A DNA stretch of 64,000 bases from Zhengella mangrovi (GTDB lineage: Bacteria; Pseudomonadota; Alphaproteobacteria; Rhizobiales; Rhizobiaceae), in the NCBI RefSeq assembly GCF_002727065.1, contig NZ_PDVP01000010.1:112815-176814 (forward strand), read 5' to 3'. Numbering within the stretch: position 1 is the stretch's first letter; each line of letters opens with the position of its first letter. The position numbers were made by a program, and so were the translations under genes. Positions 24,618 through 33,844 of this stretch are shown piece by piece. The notes under the pieces are model-generated. The model did no database searches, was not told the origin of the DNA, and was given only the letters and a program-made list of their open reading frames with translations.

Positions 24618-24839
24618 TCAGATGCCGAGGTTGGCATACTTGTTCTTGAAGCGCGAGACGCGGCCGCCGCGGTCCACCAGGTTCTGATGGCCGCCCGTCC
24701 AGGCCGGGTGCGTGGTCGGGTCGATGTCGAGGTTCATCGTATCGCCTTCCTTGCCCCAAGTGGACTTGGTCATGTACTCGGTGCCATCGGTCATGATGAC
24801 CTTGATCGTGTGATAGTCGGGATGGATGTCGGCTTTCAT
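24618..24839 (-). CDS. rpmE: Ribosomal protein L31
   Basis: A 73-residue large-subunit protein. [19 protein letters not shown] and the C-terminal [11 protein letters not shown] are the family ends. It has no cysteine at all, so it is the zinc-free form rather than the CxxC zinc-binding type, as is usual in this group of alphaproteobacteria. ATG 24839 matches the family start. Confidence 0.97.
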   Translation of the reverse strand: MKADIHPDYHTIKVIMTDGTEYMTKSTWGKEGDTMNLDIDPTTHPAWTGGHQNLVDRGGRVSRFKNKYANLGI

Positions 24840-25065
24840 CGCACTCGTCCTGATCGCTCGTGGGGTACGTGCGCGATGGCCACGGGCGTGAACTGCCCGG
24901 CATGCGCCAACCCGATTGAAACTTGTGAAGCCGCAGCATGTCCCGGCCACGGCTTCCAAAATGGTCGGCGAGCCTATACATCAGGCCCGCGAGGAGTACA
25001 AGGGTGAGCGTGCGGAATCCTTCCGGCAGGATGCGTTCCCCCAGACAGACATGGAAAGGCCCGGC

Positions 25066-26871
25066 ATGGCGGATCAAAACGCGGACACGCAGGACAAGAA
25101 ACGCCGCTCGCTGCGACCCTTGGCTCGGCTTGCTCCTTATCTCAAGCAATACAAGGGGTTGGTGGCCGGCGCGCTGGTTTCGCTGACGCTGGCCGCAGGT
25201 ACGACCCTGACGCTGCCGCTGGCCGTGCGGCGCATGATCGACCACGGTTTTTCCGACGGCAACAGCGACTTCATTTCCAATTATTTCTCCATGCTGATCG
25301 TCATCGCGGCGGTCATGGCGGCGGCCTCGGCCTGCCGCTATTACTTCGTCATCACGCTCGGAGAGCGCGTCGTGTCGGATGTGCGCCGCGACGTATTCGC
25401 GCATGTCACCCGGCTTTCGCCCTCCTTCTTCGACACCGCACAGTCCGGCGAGATCGTGTCGCGGCTGACCGCGGATACCACGCAGATCAAGTCCGCGGTC
25501 GGCGCCACCGCCTCGGTGGCGCTGCGCAACACGCTGCTGGGTCTCGGGGCGCTCGGCATGATGGTCTACACCTCGCCGAAGCTCTCCGGCCTGGTCATCG
25601 CCGCCATCCCGCTGATCGTCGTTCCGCTGGTCGCCTTCGGCAGGTCGGTCCGGCGAAAGTCGCGGCTGGCGCAGGATACGCTTGCCGATGCCACGGCCTA
25701 TGCCTCCGAGCAGATCGGCGCGGTGCGCACCCTGCAGGCCTTCACCAACGAGGCCATGGTGCGCGGCCGGTTCGCCGCGGCCGTGGAGGCTGCCTTCACG
25801 GCCGCGCGGTCCTCCGTGCGGGCCCGTGCGGTGCTGACCTTCGTGGCCATCTTCACCATCTTCTCCTCGGTGGTCGGTGTTCTCTGGTTCGGGTCGCGCG
25901 ACGTGCTGACCGGCGTGATCAGCGCCGGGACGCTGGGCCAGTTCCTGCTCTACTCGGTTTTCGCCGCGGGCGCGCTGGGCGCGCTGTCGGAGGTCTGGGG
26001 CGAGCTTTCGCAGGCCGCCGGCGCGGCGGAACGCCTGACCGAACTGCTGGCCGAGCAGCCGGACATCGCCGCACCGGCGCAACCAAAGGCGCTGCCGGAA
26101 CCGGCACTCGGGTCGGTGGCCTTCGAGGACGTGTCCTTCGCGTACCCGGCGCGTCGCGACGTTTCCACGCTGACAGGGCTTTCCATGGCGGTCCAGCCCG
26201 GTGAAACGGTGGCCATCGTCGGGCCGTCGGGGGCGGGGAAGAGCACGCTCTTCTCGCTGCTGCTGCGTTACTACGACCCCGAGAAGGGATCCGTGCGGAT
26301 CGACGGGGTCGACCTGCGCGAGACCGATCCGCAGGCCTTCCGGTCACGCATCGCCATCGTGCCGCAGGACGTGACGATCTTTGCCAGCACCGTGGCCGAC
26401 AACATCGCCTTCGGCAAACCGGGTGCGGATCGCGAGGCCATCGTGGCTGCCGCCCGGGCAGCGCATGCCGACGAGTTCATCTCGAAAATGGACAAGGGCT
26501 ACGACACACCGGTCGGCGAGCGCGGCGTGACGCTGTCCGGCGGGCAACGCCAGCGCATCGCCATCGCGCGGGCCATCCTGCGCGACGCGCCGATCCTGCT
26601 GCTCGACGAAGCGACCTCGGCGCTGGATGCGGAGAGCGAAACGCTGGTCCAGGAGGCGCTCGAACAGCTGATGGAAGGACGGACCACGCTGGTCATCGCC
26701 CACCGGCTGGCGACCGTGCTGAAGGCCAATCGCATCCTTGTCATGGACGGCGGACAGATCGTCGAAGAGGGCACGCACGAGAGCCTGGTGAAACATGGCG
26801 GCGTCTATGCCCGTCTTGCCAAGCTCCAGTTCACCAGCGGTGCCGAGGCTTTCACGCGGGCCGCGGAATAG
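25066..26871 (+). CDS. ABC exporter, fused permease and ATPase (MsbA-like)
   Basis: A 601-residue half-transporter. Six transmembrane segments fill about residues 30-320, among them [20 protein letters not shown] and [20 protein letters not shown]. The nucleotide-binding domain has Walker [13 protein letters not shown], signature [15 protein letters not shown] and Walker [16 protein letters not shown] with an H-loop [11 protein letters not shown]. It should act as a homodimer exporting a lipid or drug-like substrate, which cannot be read from sequence. ATG 25066 (MADQNADTQ) has AAAGG at correct spacing; ATG 25051 is an alternative. It is convergent with the flavoprotein gene. Confidence 0.94.
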   Translation: MADQNADTQDKKRRSLRPLARLAPYLKQYKGLVAGALVSLTLAAGTTLTLPLAVRRMIDHGFSDGNSDFISNYFSMLIVIAAVMAAASACRYYFVITLGERVVSDVRRDVFAHVTRLSPSFFDTAQSGEIVSRLTADTTQIKSAVGATASVALRNTLLGLGALGMMVYTSPKLSGLVIAAIPLIVVPLVAFGRSVRRKSRLAQDTLADATAYASEQIGAVRTLQAFTNEAMVRGRFAAAVEAAFTAARSSVRARAVLTFVAIFTIFSSVVGVLWFGSRDVLTGVISAGTLGQFLLYSVFAAGALGALSEVWGELSQAAGAAERLTELLAEQPDIAAPAQPKALPEPALGSVAFEDVSFAYPARRDVSTLTGLSMAVQPGETVAIVGPSGAGKSTLFSLLLRYYDPEKGSVRIDGVDLRETDPQAFRSRIAIVPQDVTIFASTVADNIAFGKPGADREAIVAAARAAHADEFISKMDKGYDTPVGERGVTLSGGQRQRIAIARAILRDAPILLLDEATSALDAESETLVQEALEQLMEGRTTLVIAHRLATVLKANRILVMDGGQIVEEGTHESLVKHGGVYARLAKLQFTSGAEAFTRAAE

Positions 26872-26886
26872 GAACGCGCCGCGGCA

Positions 26887-28533
26887 TCAGCCGGCCGCGC
26901 GTCCCGCCCTGCGCCCGGAAAAGATACAGCCGCCAAGGAAGGTGCCTTCCAGCGCGTTGTAGCCGTGGTAGCCGCCGCCGCCGAAGCCGGCGACCTCCCC
27001 GGCGGCGTAGAGACCCGGCACGGGCTCTCCGGTGCCGTCCAGCACGCGGCCTGCGAGATCGGTATGCAGGCCGCCGAGCGACTTGCGGGTGAGAATGTGC
27101 AGCTTCACCGCGATCAGCGGCCCCTTCGCAGGGTCGAGGATCCGGTGGGGTTTGGCGGTACGGATCAGCTTGTCCCCCAGGTAGTTGCGGGCGCCATGGA
27201 TGGCGGTGACCTGCGCGTCCTTCGAGAACGGGTTGTCCAGTTCGCGATCGCGGGCCTCGATCTGCTCCTTCAGCCGGTCGTGGTCGATCAGCGGCGTCTC
27301 GGTCAGGGCGTTCATTCCGGCCACGAGGTCGGCGAGATTGTCGCGCACCACGAAATCGGCACCGTGCTGCTTGAACGCCTCGACCGGGGCGGGCGCGCCT
27401 TTCTTCAGAACGCGACCGCGGATCACTTCCATCCACTTGCCGGAGGTGAAATCCGGGTTCTGTTCGGAACCGGAGAGCGCGAATTCCTTCTCGATGATGG
27501 CCTGGGTGAGCACGAACCAGGACCAGTCGTATCCCGTCGAGAGGATGTGCTTCAGCGTCGCCAGCGTGTCGAAGCCCGGAAGGCAGGGCGCCGGCATGCG
27601 GTTGCCCGTGGCGTCAAACCACAGCGAGGAGGGGCCGGGCAGGATGCGGATGCCGTGGTTGGGCCAGATCGGGTCCCAGTTCTGTACACCCTCGGTGTAG
27701 TGCCACATGCGGTCGTCGTTGATGGTTGTGGCGCCAGCGGCCCGCGCGATGTCGAGCATGCGGCCATCGACGTGGTGGGGGACGCCCGAGACCATGGAGG
27801 CGGGCGCCGGACCGAGGCGACCCTCCGGCCAGACCTTACGGACAAGGTCATGGTTTCCGCCGATGCCGCCTGACGTCACGATGACCGCGCCGGCCGACAG
27901 CTCGAACGAGCCCGTCACTTCCCGCGAGGACTGCTGGCCGCGCGCGACGGCGGTCGGCTCGAGGATCTCTCCCGCCACGCCGGTCACCGCCCCGTTCGCG
28001 GTTTCAATACGGCTGACACGATGGCGGAAGCGCATGTCGATGCGCCCGGCCTCCGCATGGGCGCGGACGCGCTCCTCGAAGGGGCGGACGGTGCCGGGCC
28101 CGGTGCCCCAGGTGATGTGAAAGCGGGGCACGGAATTGCCGTGCCCGGTGGCCAGGGCGCCGCCGCGCTCGGCCCAGCCGACGACAGGGAACCAGCGCAT
28201 GCCCAGCGAGGCCAGCCAGGGACGCATCTCGCCGGCGGCGAAGTCGAGATAGGCTTCGGCCCATTGGCGCGGCCAGCGGTCCTCCGGCCGGTCGAAGGCC
28301 GCCGATCCCATCCAGTCCTGCGTCGCCAGCGCGAGACTGTCGCGGATCTTCATGCGGCGCTGTTCCGGCGTATCGACCATGAACAGGCCGCCAAGCGACC
28401 AGAACGCCTGACCGCCCAGGTTCTGCTCACCCTCCTGGTCAAGCAGGAGCACCTTTCGGCCGCGTTCCGCCAGTTCGTTGGCGGCCACGAGGCCGGCCAA
28501 CCCGGCACCCACGATGATCACATCGGCATCCAT
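26887..28533 (-). CDS. FAD-binding dehydrogenase (KstD/COG3573-like)
   Basis: A 548-residue flavoprotein of the fumarate reductase/3-ketosteroid dehydrogenase superfamily. The N-terminal dinucleotide fold reads ADVIIVGAGLAGLVAANELA and the C-terminal FAD motif is GLYAAGEVAGFGGGGYHGYN. ALEGTFLGGC follows. The middle, with FTSGKWMEVIRGR, is the variable substrate domain. COG3573 proteins have no established substrate; KstD-like steroid dehydrogenation is one possibility. No signal peptide is seen. ATG 28533 (MDADVIIVGAG) is the natural start for an N-terminal FAD fold; the frame stays open to 28596. Confidence 0.9.
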   Translation of the reverse strand: MDADVIIVGAGLAGLVAANELAERGRKVLLLDQEGEQNLGGQAFWSLGGLFMVDTPEQRRMKIRDSLALATQDWMGSAAFDRPEDRWPRQWAEAYLDFAAGEMRPWLASLGMRWFPVVGWAERGGALATGHGNSVPRFHITWGTGPGTVRPFEERVRAHAEAGRIDMRFRHRVSRIETANGAVTGVAGEILEPTAVARGQQSSREVTGSFELSAGAVIVTSGGIGGNHDLVRKVWPEGRLGPAPASMVSGVPHHVDGRMLDIARAAGATTINDDRMWHYTEGVQNWDPIWPNHGIRILPGPSSLWFDATGNRMPAPCLPGFDTLATLKHILSTGYDWSWFVLTQAIIEKEFALSGSEQNPDFTSGKWMEVIRGRVLKKGAPAPVEAFKQHGADFVVRDNLADLVAGMNALTETPLIDHDRLKEQIEARDRELDNPFSKDAQVTAIHGARNYLGDKLIRTAKPHRILDPAKGPLIAVKLHILTRKSLGGLHTDLAGRVLDGTGEPVPGLYAAGEVAGFGGGGYHGYNALEGTFLGGCIFSGRRAGRAAG

Positions 28534-28762
28534 CGGACCGTCCTCCCGTCGTTTTGCGCCAGAGTAACCGGCGGGCCCGCGGTTGCAAGGCGGCACGCGC
28601 CTGCCGTTGCGTCAGGGCGATACCCCATCTGGCGTATGCGGCGATCCTGCTTTGCAAGCATGCTGTGACAATCGTCATCGCGACGGCCAGCGAGTTGCGG
28701 CATGATCATGCGGCAGGGAGGGCCGGCGGGATGCCGCGTCCGCATCGAGATGAGGCCATGTC

Positions 28763-29959
28763 ATGTCCGATCAGTTCTCAGAGGTTACCAGCCGTTCGTG
28801 GTTTTCACGGATCGGCGGCGCGTTTTCCGGAATCCTCTTCGGGTTTCTCCTGGTGCTGCTGTCGGTCGGCGGCCTGTTCTGGAACGAAGGGCGGGCGGTG
28901 AACACCGCGCGGGCGCTGACCGAGGGCGCGGGCAGCGTCGTCACCATCGATCCGGCTGCACCGTCGTCCAATGCCGGCCAACTCGTCCATTTCACCGGCC
29001 CCCTGATCATCCAGGGCGCGCCGTCCGATCCGCTCTTCTCCGGCCTTGGCGTTCCGACCAACGCCAACCGGCTCGTGCGCCATGTCGAGATGTACCAGTG
29101 GCAGGAGAAGAGCCAGTCGGAAACGCGCAAGAAGCTCGGCGGCGGCGAGGAGACGGTGACGACCTATTCCTATTCGCGCGGCTGGGCCTCGCGGCCGGTG
29201 GATTCGGCCTCGTTCAAGCAGCCGGCCGGTCATGCCAACCCGCCGATGCCGGTGGAAGGCAACAGCTTCCCGGCGCAGTCGGGCAAGGTCGGCCAGATCA
29301 CCATCCCGGGAAACCGTATTTCAGGGCTGGGGGCGGAAACGCCGCTGGCGCCGTCGGAAAAGGATCTCGATGCCATCGCCGGCGCGCTCAATGACGGGCG
29401 AGCGGTGCGGATAGCCAGCGGAGCCATCTACGTCGGGGCCAACCCGGCCAGCCCGCGGATCGGCGACGTGAAAATCAGCTTCGAGACGTCCAGTGCCGGC
29501 GTCATCAGCGCGGTCGGCACCATCGATGGCGGCACGCTCGGCTCCTTCACGGCCTCCAACGGCGTCAAGATCGGCATGATCGAAGAAGGCGACAAGCCGG
29601 CGGCGGCCATGTTCGAGGCGGCGCAATCGGCCAACACGGCCCTCACCTGGGGCCTGCGTGTCGCCGGACTCATCGCCATGCTGATCGGTTTCCGGATGAT
29701 CTTCGCCATCGTCGGCGTGATCGGTGACGTGGTGCCCTTCATCGGCGACGTCTTCCGCTTCGCAACCGGACTGGCCGCCATGGCGCTGACGGCCGTGCTC
29801 GGCACGGTCACCATCGGCATCGCGTGGATCTGGTACCGGCCGCTTCTCGGCTGGTCGATTATCGCCATCGGCGCGGTGCTGGCCGTCATCTTCCTCGGGC
29901 TCGGCAAGCGCCGGGCCCGCAGCAACCGGGGCGAGGCAGCCCGTCCCGCGACGCCCTGA
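28763..29959 (+). CDS. TMEM43-like membrane protein
   Basis: A 398-residue member of the TMEM43 family. One N-terminal transmembrane segment (GILFGFLLVLLSVGGLFW, about residues 23-40) precedes NEGRAVNTARALTEG, then a large periplasmic domain to about residue 285, and three closely spaced segments near the C-terminus (LRVAGLIAMLIGFRMIFAIV, FATGLAAMALTAVLG, WSIIAIGAVLAVIFLGLG). The domain includes a motif with repeated Tyr-Ser and a Trp (TTYSYSRGWAS). The eukaryotic homologue TMEM43/LUMA is an inner-nuclear-membrane protein; the bacterial role is unknown. The leucine-rich-repeat gene 70 bases downstream may be its partner. Confidence 0.88.
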   Translation: MSDQFSEVTSRSWFSRIGGAFSGILFGFLLVLLSVGGLFWNEGRAVNTARALTEGAGSVVTIDPAAPSSNAGQLVHFTGPLIIQGAPSDPLFSGLGVPTNANRLVRHVEMYQWQEKSQSETRKKLGGGEETVTTYSYSRGWASRPVDSASFKQPAGHANPPMPVEGNSFPAQSGKVGQITIPGNRISGLGAETPLAPSEKDLDAIAGALNDGRAVRIASGAIYVGANPASPRIGDVKISFETSSAGVISAVGTIDGGTLGSFTASNGVKIGMIEEGDKPAAAMFEAAQSANTALTWGLRVAGLIAMLIGFRMIFAIVGVIGDVVPFIGDVFRFATGLAAMALTAVLGTVTIGIAWIWYRPLLGWSIIAIGAVLAVIFLGLGKRRARSNRGEAARPATP

Positions 29960-30028
29960 GCCCGGCGGGGGCCCCTGGCGGTCCCGGCGGAAACCAAGAC
30001 CCGACGAGACCGATCGAAAGGACAGCCC

Positions 30029-31330
30029 ATGCGACGACACCCTCTTCTTCAATCCTTCGCCCGTTCGGTGGCGGCAGGGGCGATCCTGTGCCTCGCCGCA
30101 GTGGGGCCGGCGCTTGCCTTCGATGCCGAGGCGCTGGCCGCCCGGTTCAAGACGCTCGGGGTAAAGGTCTCCAACGAGGAGGCGACCCCGCAGACGGTGG
30201 TCAAGATGACCTACGTGTCCCTGCCGTGGGAGATCCGGGTTCACGATGAGGACATCGCCCTGATGGCCGGCCTGCCCAAGCTGCAGTCGCTCGATCTCGG
30301 CGGGCGCCGCGAACTGACGCCGGCGATCATTCCCTTCCTGGCCGAGATGCCGGCACTGCAACGCCTCAGCCTCAACTCCCTTCACATTGGCGACGAGGGC
30401 GCGGCGCAACTGGGCCAGATGACCGGGCTCAGGGATCTCAGCCTGTCTTCGGCCCGGGGGCTTTCGCCGACGGGCATTGCCGCGCTCGCAAAGTCCCGGT
30501 CGATCCGCCGGCTCAAGCTCTTTGACGTGACGGTTGGCGACGAAGGGCTCGCTGCCCTGGCGACGATGCCGCAACTGGAAGACCTGCAATTGACCCGGGC
30601 CCGCGGCGTCACCCCTGCGGGCCTGCGGGAACTGGCCAAGCTGACGAAGCTGCGCAAGCTGGACATCGCCGAGACCTGGGCCGATGACAGCGTCCTGGAG
30701 GCCTTTGCCAATCACGCGTCACTGGATTCGCTGCGATTGAACAAGATCGACACGATCACCGACGCCGGGCTTGCCGCGATCGGAACGCTGCCGCGCCTGA
30801 AGGAACTGACGCTCGACGAGACGCTGATCGACGGATCCGGCCTGCCCGACCTGGCGAAAGCGGTATCGCTGGAAAACCTGTCGATGCAGAAGACACTGAT
30901 CAGCGATGAAACGGTGAAAGGCCTGGGCACCTTTCCCGTGCTGACGAAGCTTTCGGTGGCGGATACCCGGGCCGGGGACGGTGTCGCGGCCCAGATCGGT
31001 GCGCTGAAGACGCTGGAAACGCTGTTCATCAACGATACGGAACTCTCCGACGAGGGGTTCAAGGCCATTGCGACCCTGCCGGAGATCCAGTTCCTGCAAC
31101 TCAGCGACACGCAGGTCTCCGATGCCGGCCTGTCGGCGATCGTCATGCCAAAACTGATGACGCTCGACATTTCCGGCACCGGCGCTTCGCTTGCGACGCT
31201 GGAGCAACTCGTCAACCACGAGCGGCTGCGCTCCGTCTCGATGCGCAAGCTGGACCTGAAGAAGGCGGATGTCGATCCGGTCCTGGCCAAGCGGGATCCC
31301 GACAAGAAGAAACTGTCCGTCTACAACTGA
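30029..31330 (+). CDS. Secreted leucine-rich-repeat protein
   Basis: A 433-residue protein with a signal peptide (MRRHPLLQSFARSV..., ending near GPALAFD). From about residue 85 to 410 it consists of about 14 leucine-rich repeats of 23-24 residues with the pattern LxxLxL...GLxxLxx, for example LQRLSL, LRDLSL, LEDLQL, LETLFI, LMTLDI. Bacterial repeats of this type form protein-binding solenoids. An export signal places it in the periplasm or outside the cell. It lies 69 bases after the TMEM43-like gene on the same strand, with no terminator between. Confidence 0.88.
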   Translation: MRRHPLLQSFARSVAAGAILCLAAVGPALAFDAEALAARFKTLGVKVSNEEATPQTVVKMTYVSLPWEIRVHDEDIALMAGLPKLQSLDLGGRRELTPAIIPFLAEMPALQRLSLNSLHIGDEGAAQLGQMTGLRDLSLSSARGLSPTGIAALAKSRSIRRLKLFDVTVGDEGLAALATMPQLEDLQLTRARGVTPAGLRELAKLTKLRKLDIAETWADDSVLEAFANHASLDSLRLNKIDTITDAGLAAIGTLPRLKELTLDETLIDGSGLPDLAKAVSLENLSMQKTLISDETVKGLGTFPVLTKLSVADTRAGDGVAAQIGALKTLETLFINDTELSDEGFKAIATLPEIQFLQLSDTQVSDAGLSAIVMPKLMTLDISGTGASLATLEQLVNHERLRSVSMRKLDLKKADVDPVLAKRDPDKKKLSVYN

Positions 31331-31384
31331 CTTGCAGCCGGACTGGGTCGCCTCCCAAAAGGGCCCTGCGTCTGCGAACGGGCG

Positions 31385-32716
31385 TCAGCCGATTTCCTGG
31401 CTGGCGTCCTCGTCGAGCAGGTCCTGCCGGCCGGACTGGGCGCGTTCCTCGGCCACCTTGCGGGCGATGGTGTCGTCCGCCCTGGCCGTATCGGCAACGG
31501 CGGCAGCGGACGACGGCCTTGCCTTCGGCTGTTTCGTCCTGGTGGTCACGACCGGCTCTTCCTGCTGCAAGTGGATGCGGTACCCGGGCTCCGGAAGGTC
31601 GATGCCGGCGGATTCCAGCGCGTGCTTGACCAGGCGGATGGCTTCGCTCTTGGCCTGGAGGAAGCTCGTCTCGGTCTGGTTTACCCAGGCGACGTACTGG
31701 ATGACGATGGCGAAGTCGCCGGCCTCGGTGATCCAGGCATCCGGATCCGGATCCTTGAGGGTGAAGGGCAGGTCGGCCAGCGCGCGGATGCCGATCTCGC
31801 GGGCCGCGGACAGATCGGCGGCCGGGTCGATGCCAAAGGTGAAAGAGAAACGGCGTTCCGGGTTGCGCGTGTAATTGTGGACGATGCCCTTGAACACATC
31901 GGCATTGGGGATGCGGATATGGTTGCCGTCCGCGTCCATGAGGATCGTCGCCCGCGACGTCAGCATGAGGACCGAGCCTTCCTTGCCGCCGATCTCCACC
32001 CAGTCGTTGGGCCGGAACGGCTGGCGCACCGACAGCAGGATGGAGGCAATGTAGTTCTCCACCGTGTCGCGCACGGCGAAGCCGACGGCGAGGCCAAAAA
32101 TGCCGGCCGCGCCGAGGATGGTCCCGAGCACCGCCGTGGCGCCCAGAACGTCGAGCGCGACGACCAGGCCAAGCCCGACGAAGACCAGGCGCACGATTTG
32201 GCGCAACAGGTCGGCGATGAAGGAATTGGGCGCGATGCGGGAGAACGGCCAGCGCCGGGCCGCGACCCAGAAGCCCAGCGAGGCAATGACGAGAAAGACG
32301 ATCGCCGACAGGCCGATCATGGGCAGCTGGTTGACGATCTGAAGGGTGCGGTTGCGAATGCGCTCCCAGGCCGGGACGATCCGCTTGGTGACCGACGAAA
32401 CCTCGCGGATCTGGTTGCGGATCGCGACGACGCCTTCCACGCGCCCGGCCAGTTTTTCCGCCTCCAGGGCCATTTGCGGCTCCGCCACCTGGCCATACAA
32501 AGTCACCACGCCGGATTTCACCGAGGAGAACACGTCGTCGAGGCCCTCGATCTGCGACAGGATCTCCTCGATGCGGCGATCGATCGCACGGTCGGAATCG
32601 ACATCGGTCTTGGTCGCGATGGGGCCGTTCGGTTCGGTGGGTGCGTCCTCGGCTGCGACCGGCAGGACGAGCGAGACAGCAAGCAGAAGCGCTGCGGCGA
32701 TCAATCGCAATGACAT
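31385..32716 (-). CDS. BON-domain MscS-type mechanosensitive channel
   Basis: A 443-residue membrane protein with a signal peptide (MSLRLIAAALLLAVSLVLPV). A BON domain follows at about residues 38-105 (SDRAIDRRIEEILSQIEG, then VTLYGQVAEP). Transmembrane helices start with IGLSAIVFLVIASLGFWVA and include VFVGLGLVVALDVLGATAVL. The pore helix and beta domain of MscS are clear: AAGIFGLAVGFAVRDTVENY and PFRPNDWVEIGGKEG. BON domains bind phospholipids, so a periplasmic BON attached to a channel might sense membrane state. The C-terminus is a basic, Ala-rich tail of about 60 residues. It is convergent with the leucine-rich-repeat gene. Confidence 0.88.
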   Translation of the reverse strand: MSLRLIAAALLLAVSLVLPVAAEDAPTEPNGPIATKTDVDSDRAIDRRIEEILSQIEGLDDVFSSVKSGVVTLYGQVAEPQMALEAEKLAGRVEGVVAIRNQIREVSSVTKRIVPAWERIRNRTLQIVNQLPMIGLSAIVFLVIASLGFWVAARRWPFSRIAPNSFIADLLRQIVRLVFVGLGLVVALDVLGATAVLGTILGAAGIFGLAVGFAVRDTVENYIASILLSVRQPFRPNDWVEIGGKEGSVLMLTSRATILMDADGNHIRIPNADVFKGIVHNYTRNPERRFSFTFGIDPAADLSAAREIGIRALADLPFTLKDPDPDAWITEAGDFAIVIQYVAWVNQTETSFLQAKSEAIRLVKHALESAGIDLPEPGYRIHLQQEEPVVTTRTKQPKARPSSAAAVADTARADDTIARKVAEERAQSGRQDLLDEDASQEIG

Positions 32717-32811
32717 GTCCGGAATATCCCCTTGCGGTCGTCAGGCCCCATGCCATTCAACCGGGCCGGGACGCGGATGTCCAGCATCGAAGAACGCGGA
32801 CGGTCGCGCGA

Positions 32812-33843
32812 TCAGCGCTCGGTCAGCTTCAGCTCGATGCGGCGGTTGCGGGCTCGCGCTTCCGGCGTATCGGCATTGTCCAGCGGCTGGAACTCACCGA
32901 AACCGGCCGCGACCAGCCGGTCGGCCGGGACCCCCTGTTCAACGAGGAACTTGACCACCGAAATGGCGCGCTGGGCGGAGAGCTCCCAGTTGTCGCGGAA
33001 CCGCCCGGTGCCAGACAGCGGCACGTTGTCGGTGTGGCCATCAACGCGCAGGACCCAGTTGATCTCCGGGGGGATCTCCTTGGCGAGGTCCAGCAGGGCA
33101 TCGGCAAGCTTCTTCATCTCAACCTTGCCGGCGTCGTTGATCTGGTCTCCGCCGGAGGCAAACAGGACTTCCGACTGGAAGACGAAGCGGTCGCCGACAA
33201 TGCGGATGTTGTCCCGGTCCGACAGGATCTCGCGCAGGCGGCCGAAGAAGTCGGACCGGTAGCGGTTGAGTTCCTGGACGCGCTGGGCCAGCGCGACGTT
33301 CAGGCGGCGGCCGAGGTCGGCGATCTTGGCATTGCTCTCGCGGTCGCGGGATTCGGAGGCATCGAGGGCATCCTCGAGGGCGGCGATCTGGCGGCGCAAC
33401 GCGGAAATCTGCTGGTTGAGGATCTCGACCTGGCTCAGCGCGCGCTGGCTGACCTCGCGCTGCTCGTCGAGCTGGCCGGAGAGTTCGCCGACGCGCTGCT
33501 GGGCCTCGCCGGCCGCACCGGCGCCGCTGGCCAGCAATTGCTCCAGCCGGCTCTTCTCGTTCTGGGCAGCTTCGAGCGAGGCCTGCAGGTTGGCAAGCTG
33601 GTCGTTCATGTCCTGGCTGTTGGAGCGTTCCAGCGAGAGCAGGCGCGTCAGTTCGTTGATCTGCGAATTGAGCCGGGTGAGAACCTCGTCCTTGCCGGAG
33701 ATCTCGCGGCTGAGCAGGAACTGCGCCAGGACGAAGACGGACAGCAGGAACATGATGGCGAGCAGCAGGGTCGACAGGGCGTCGACGAAGCCGGGCCAGT
33801 AATCGATGCCGCGGTCGCGGCGCCGGTTGCGCGCTAGCGCCAT
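32812..33843 (-). CDS. OmpA/MotB-domain protein with coiled coil
   Basis: A 343-residue protein: one N-terminal transmembrane helix (VDALSTLLLAIMFLLSVFVL, residues about 20-39) with a charge pattern like MotB plug regions, a long coiled coil (about residues 50-190), and a C-terminal peptidoglycan-binding OmpA domain with DGHTDNVPL and NWELSAQRAISVVKFL. The upstream MotA-like gene lies one base away. The pair resembles non-flagellar MotA/MotB or TolQ/TolR complexes and probably uses ion flow to exert force on peptidoglycan. No flagellar genes are nearby, so a flagellar stator is not supported. Confidence 0.87.
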   Translation of the reverse strand: MALARNRRRDRGIDYWPGFVDALSTLLLAIMFLLSVFVLAQFLLSREISGKDEVLTRLNSQINELTRLLSLERSNSQDMNDQLANLQASLEAAQNEKSRLEQLLASGAGAAGEAQQRVGELSGQLDEQREVSQRALSQVEILNQQISALRRQIAALEDALDASESRDRESNAKIADLGRRLNVALAQRVQELNRYRSDFFGRLREILSDRDNIRIVGDRFVFQSEVLFASGGDQINDAGKVEMKKLADALLDLAKEIPPEINWVLRVDGHTDNVPLSGTGRFRDNWELSAQRAISVVKFLVEQGVPADRLVAAGFGEFQPLDNADTPEARARNRRIELKLTER

Positions 33844-33844
33844 G

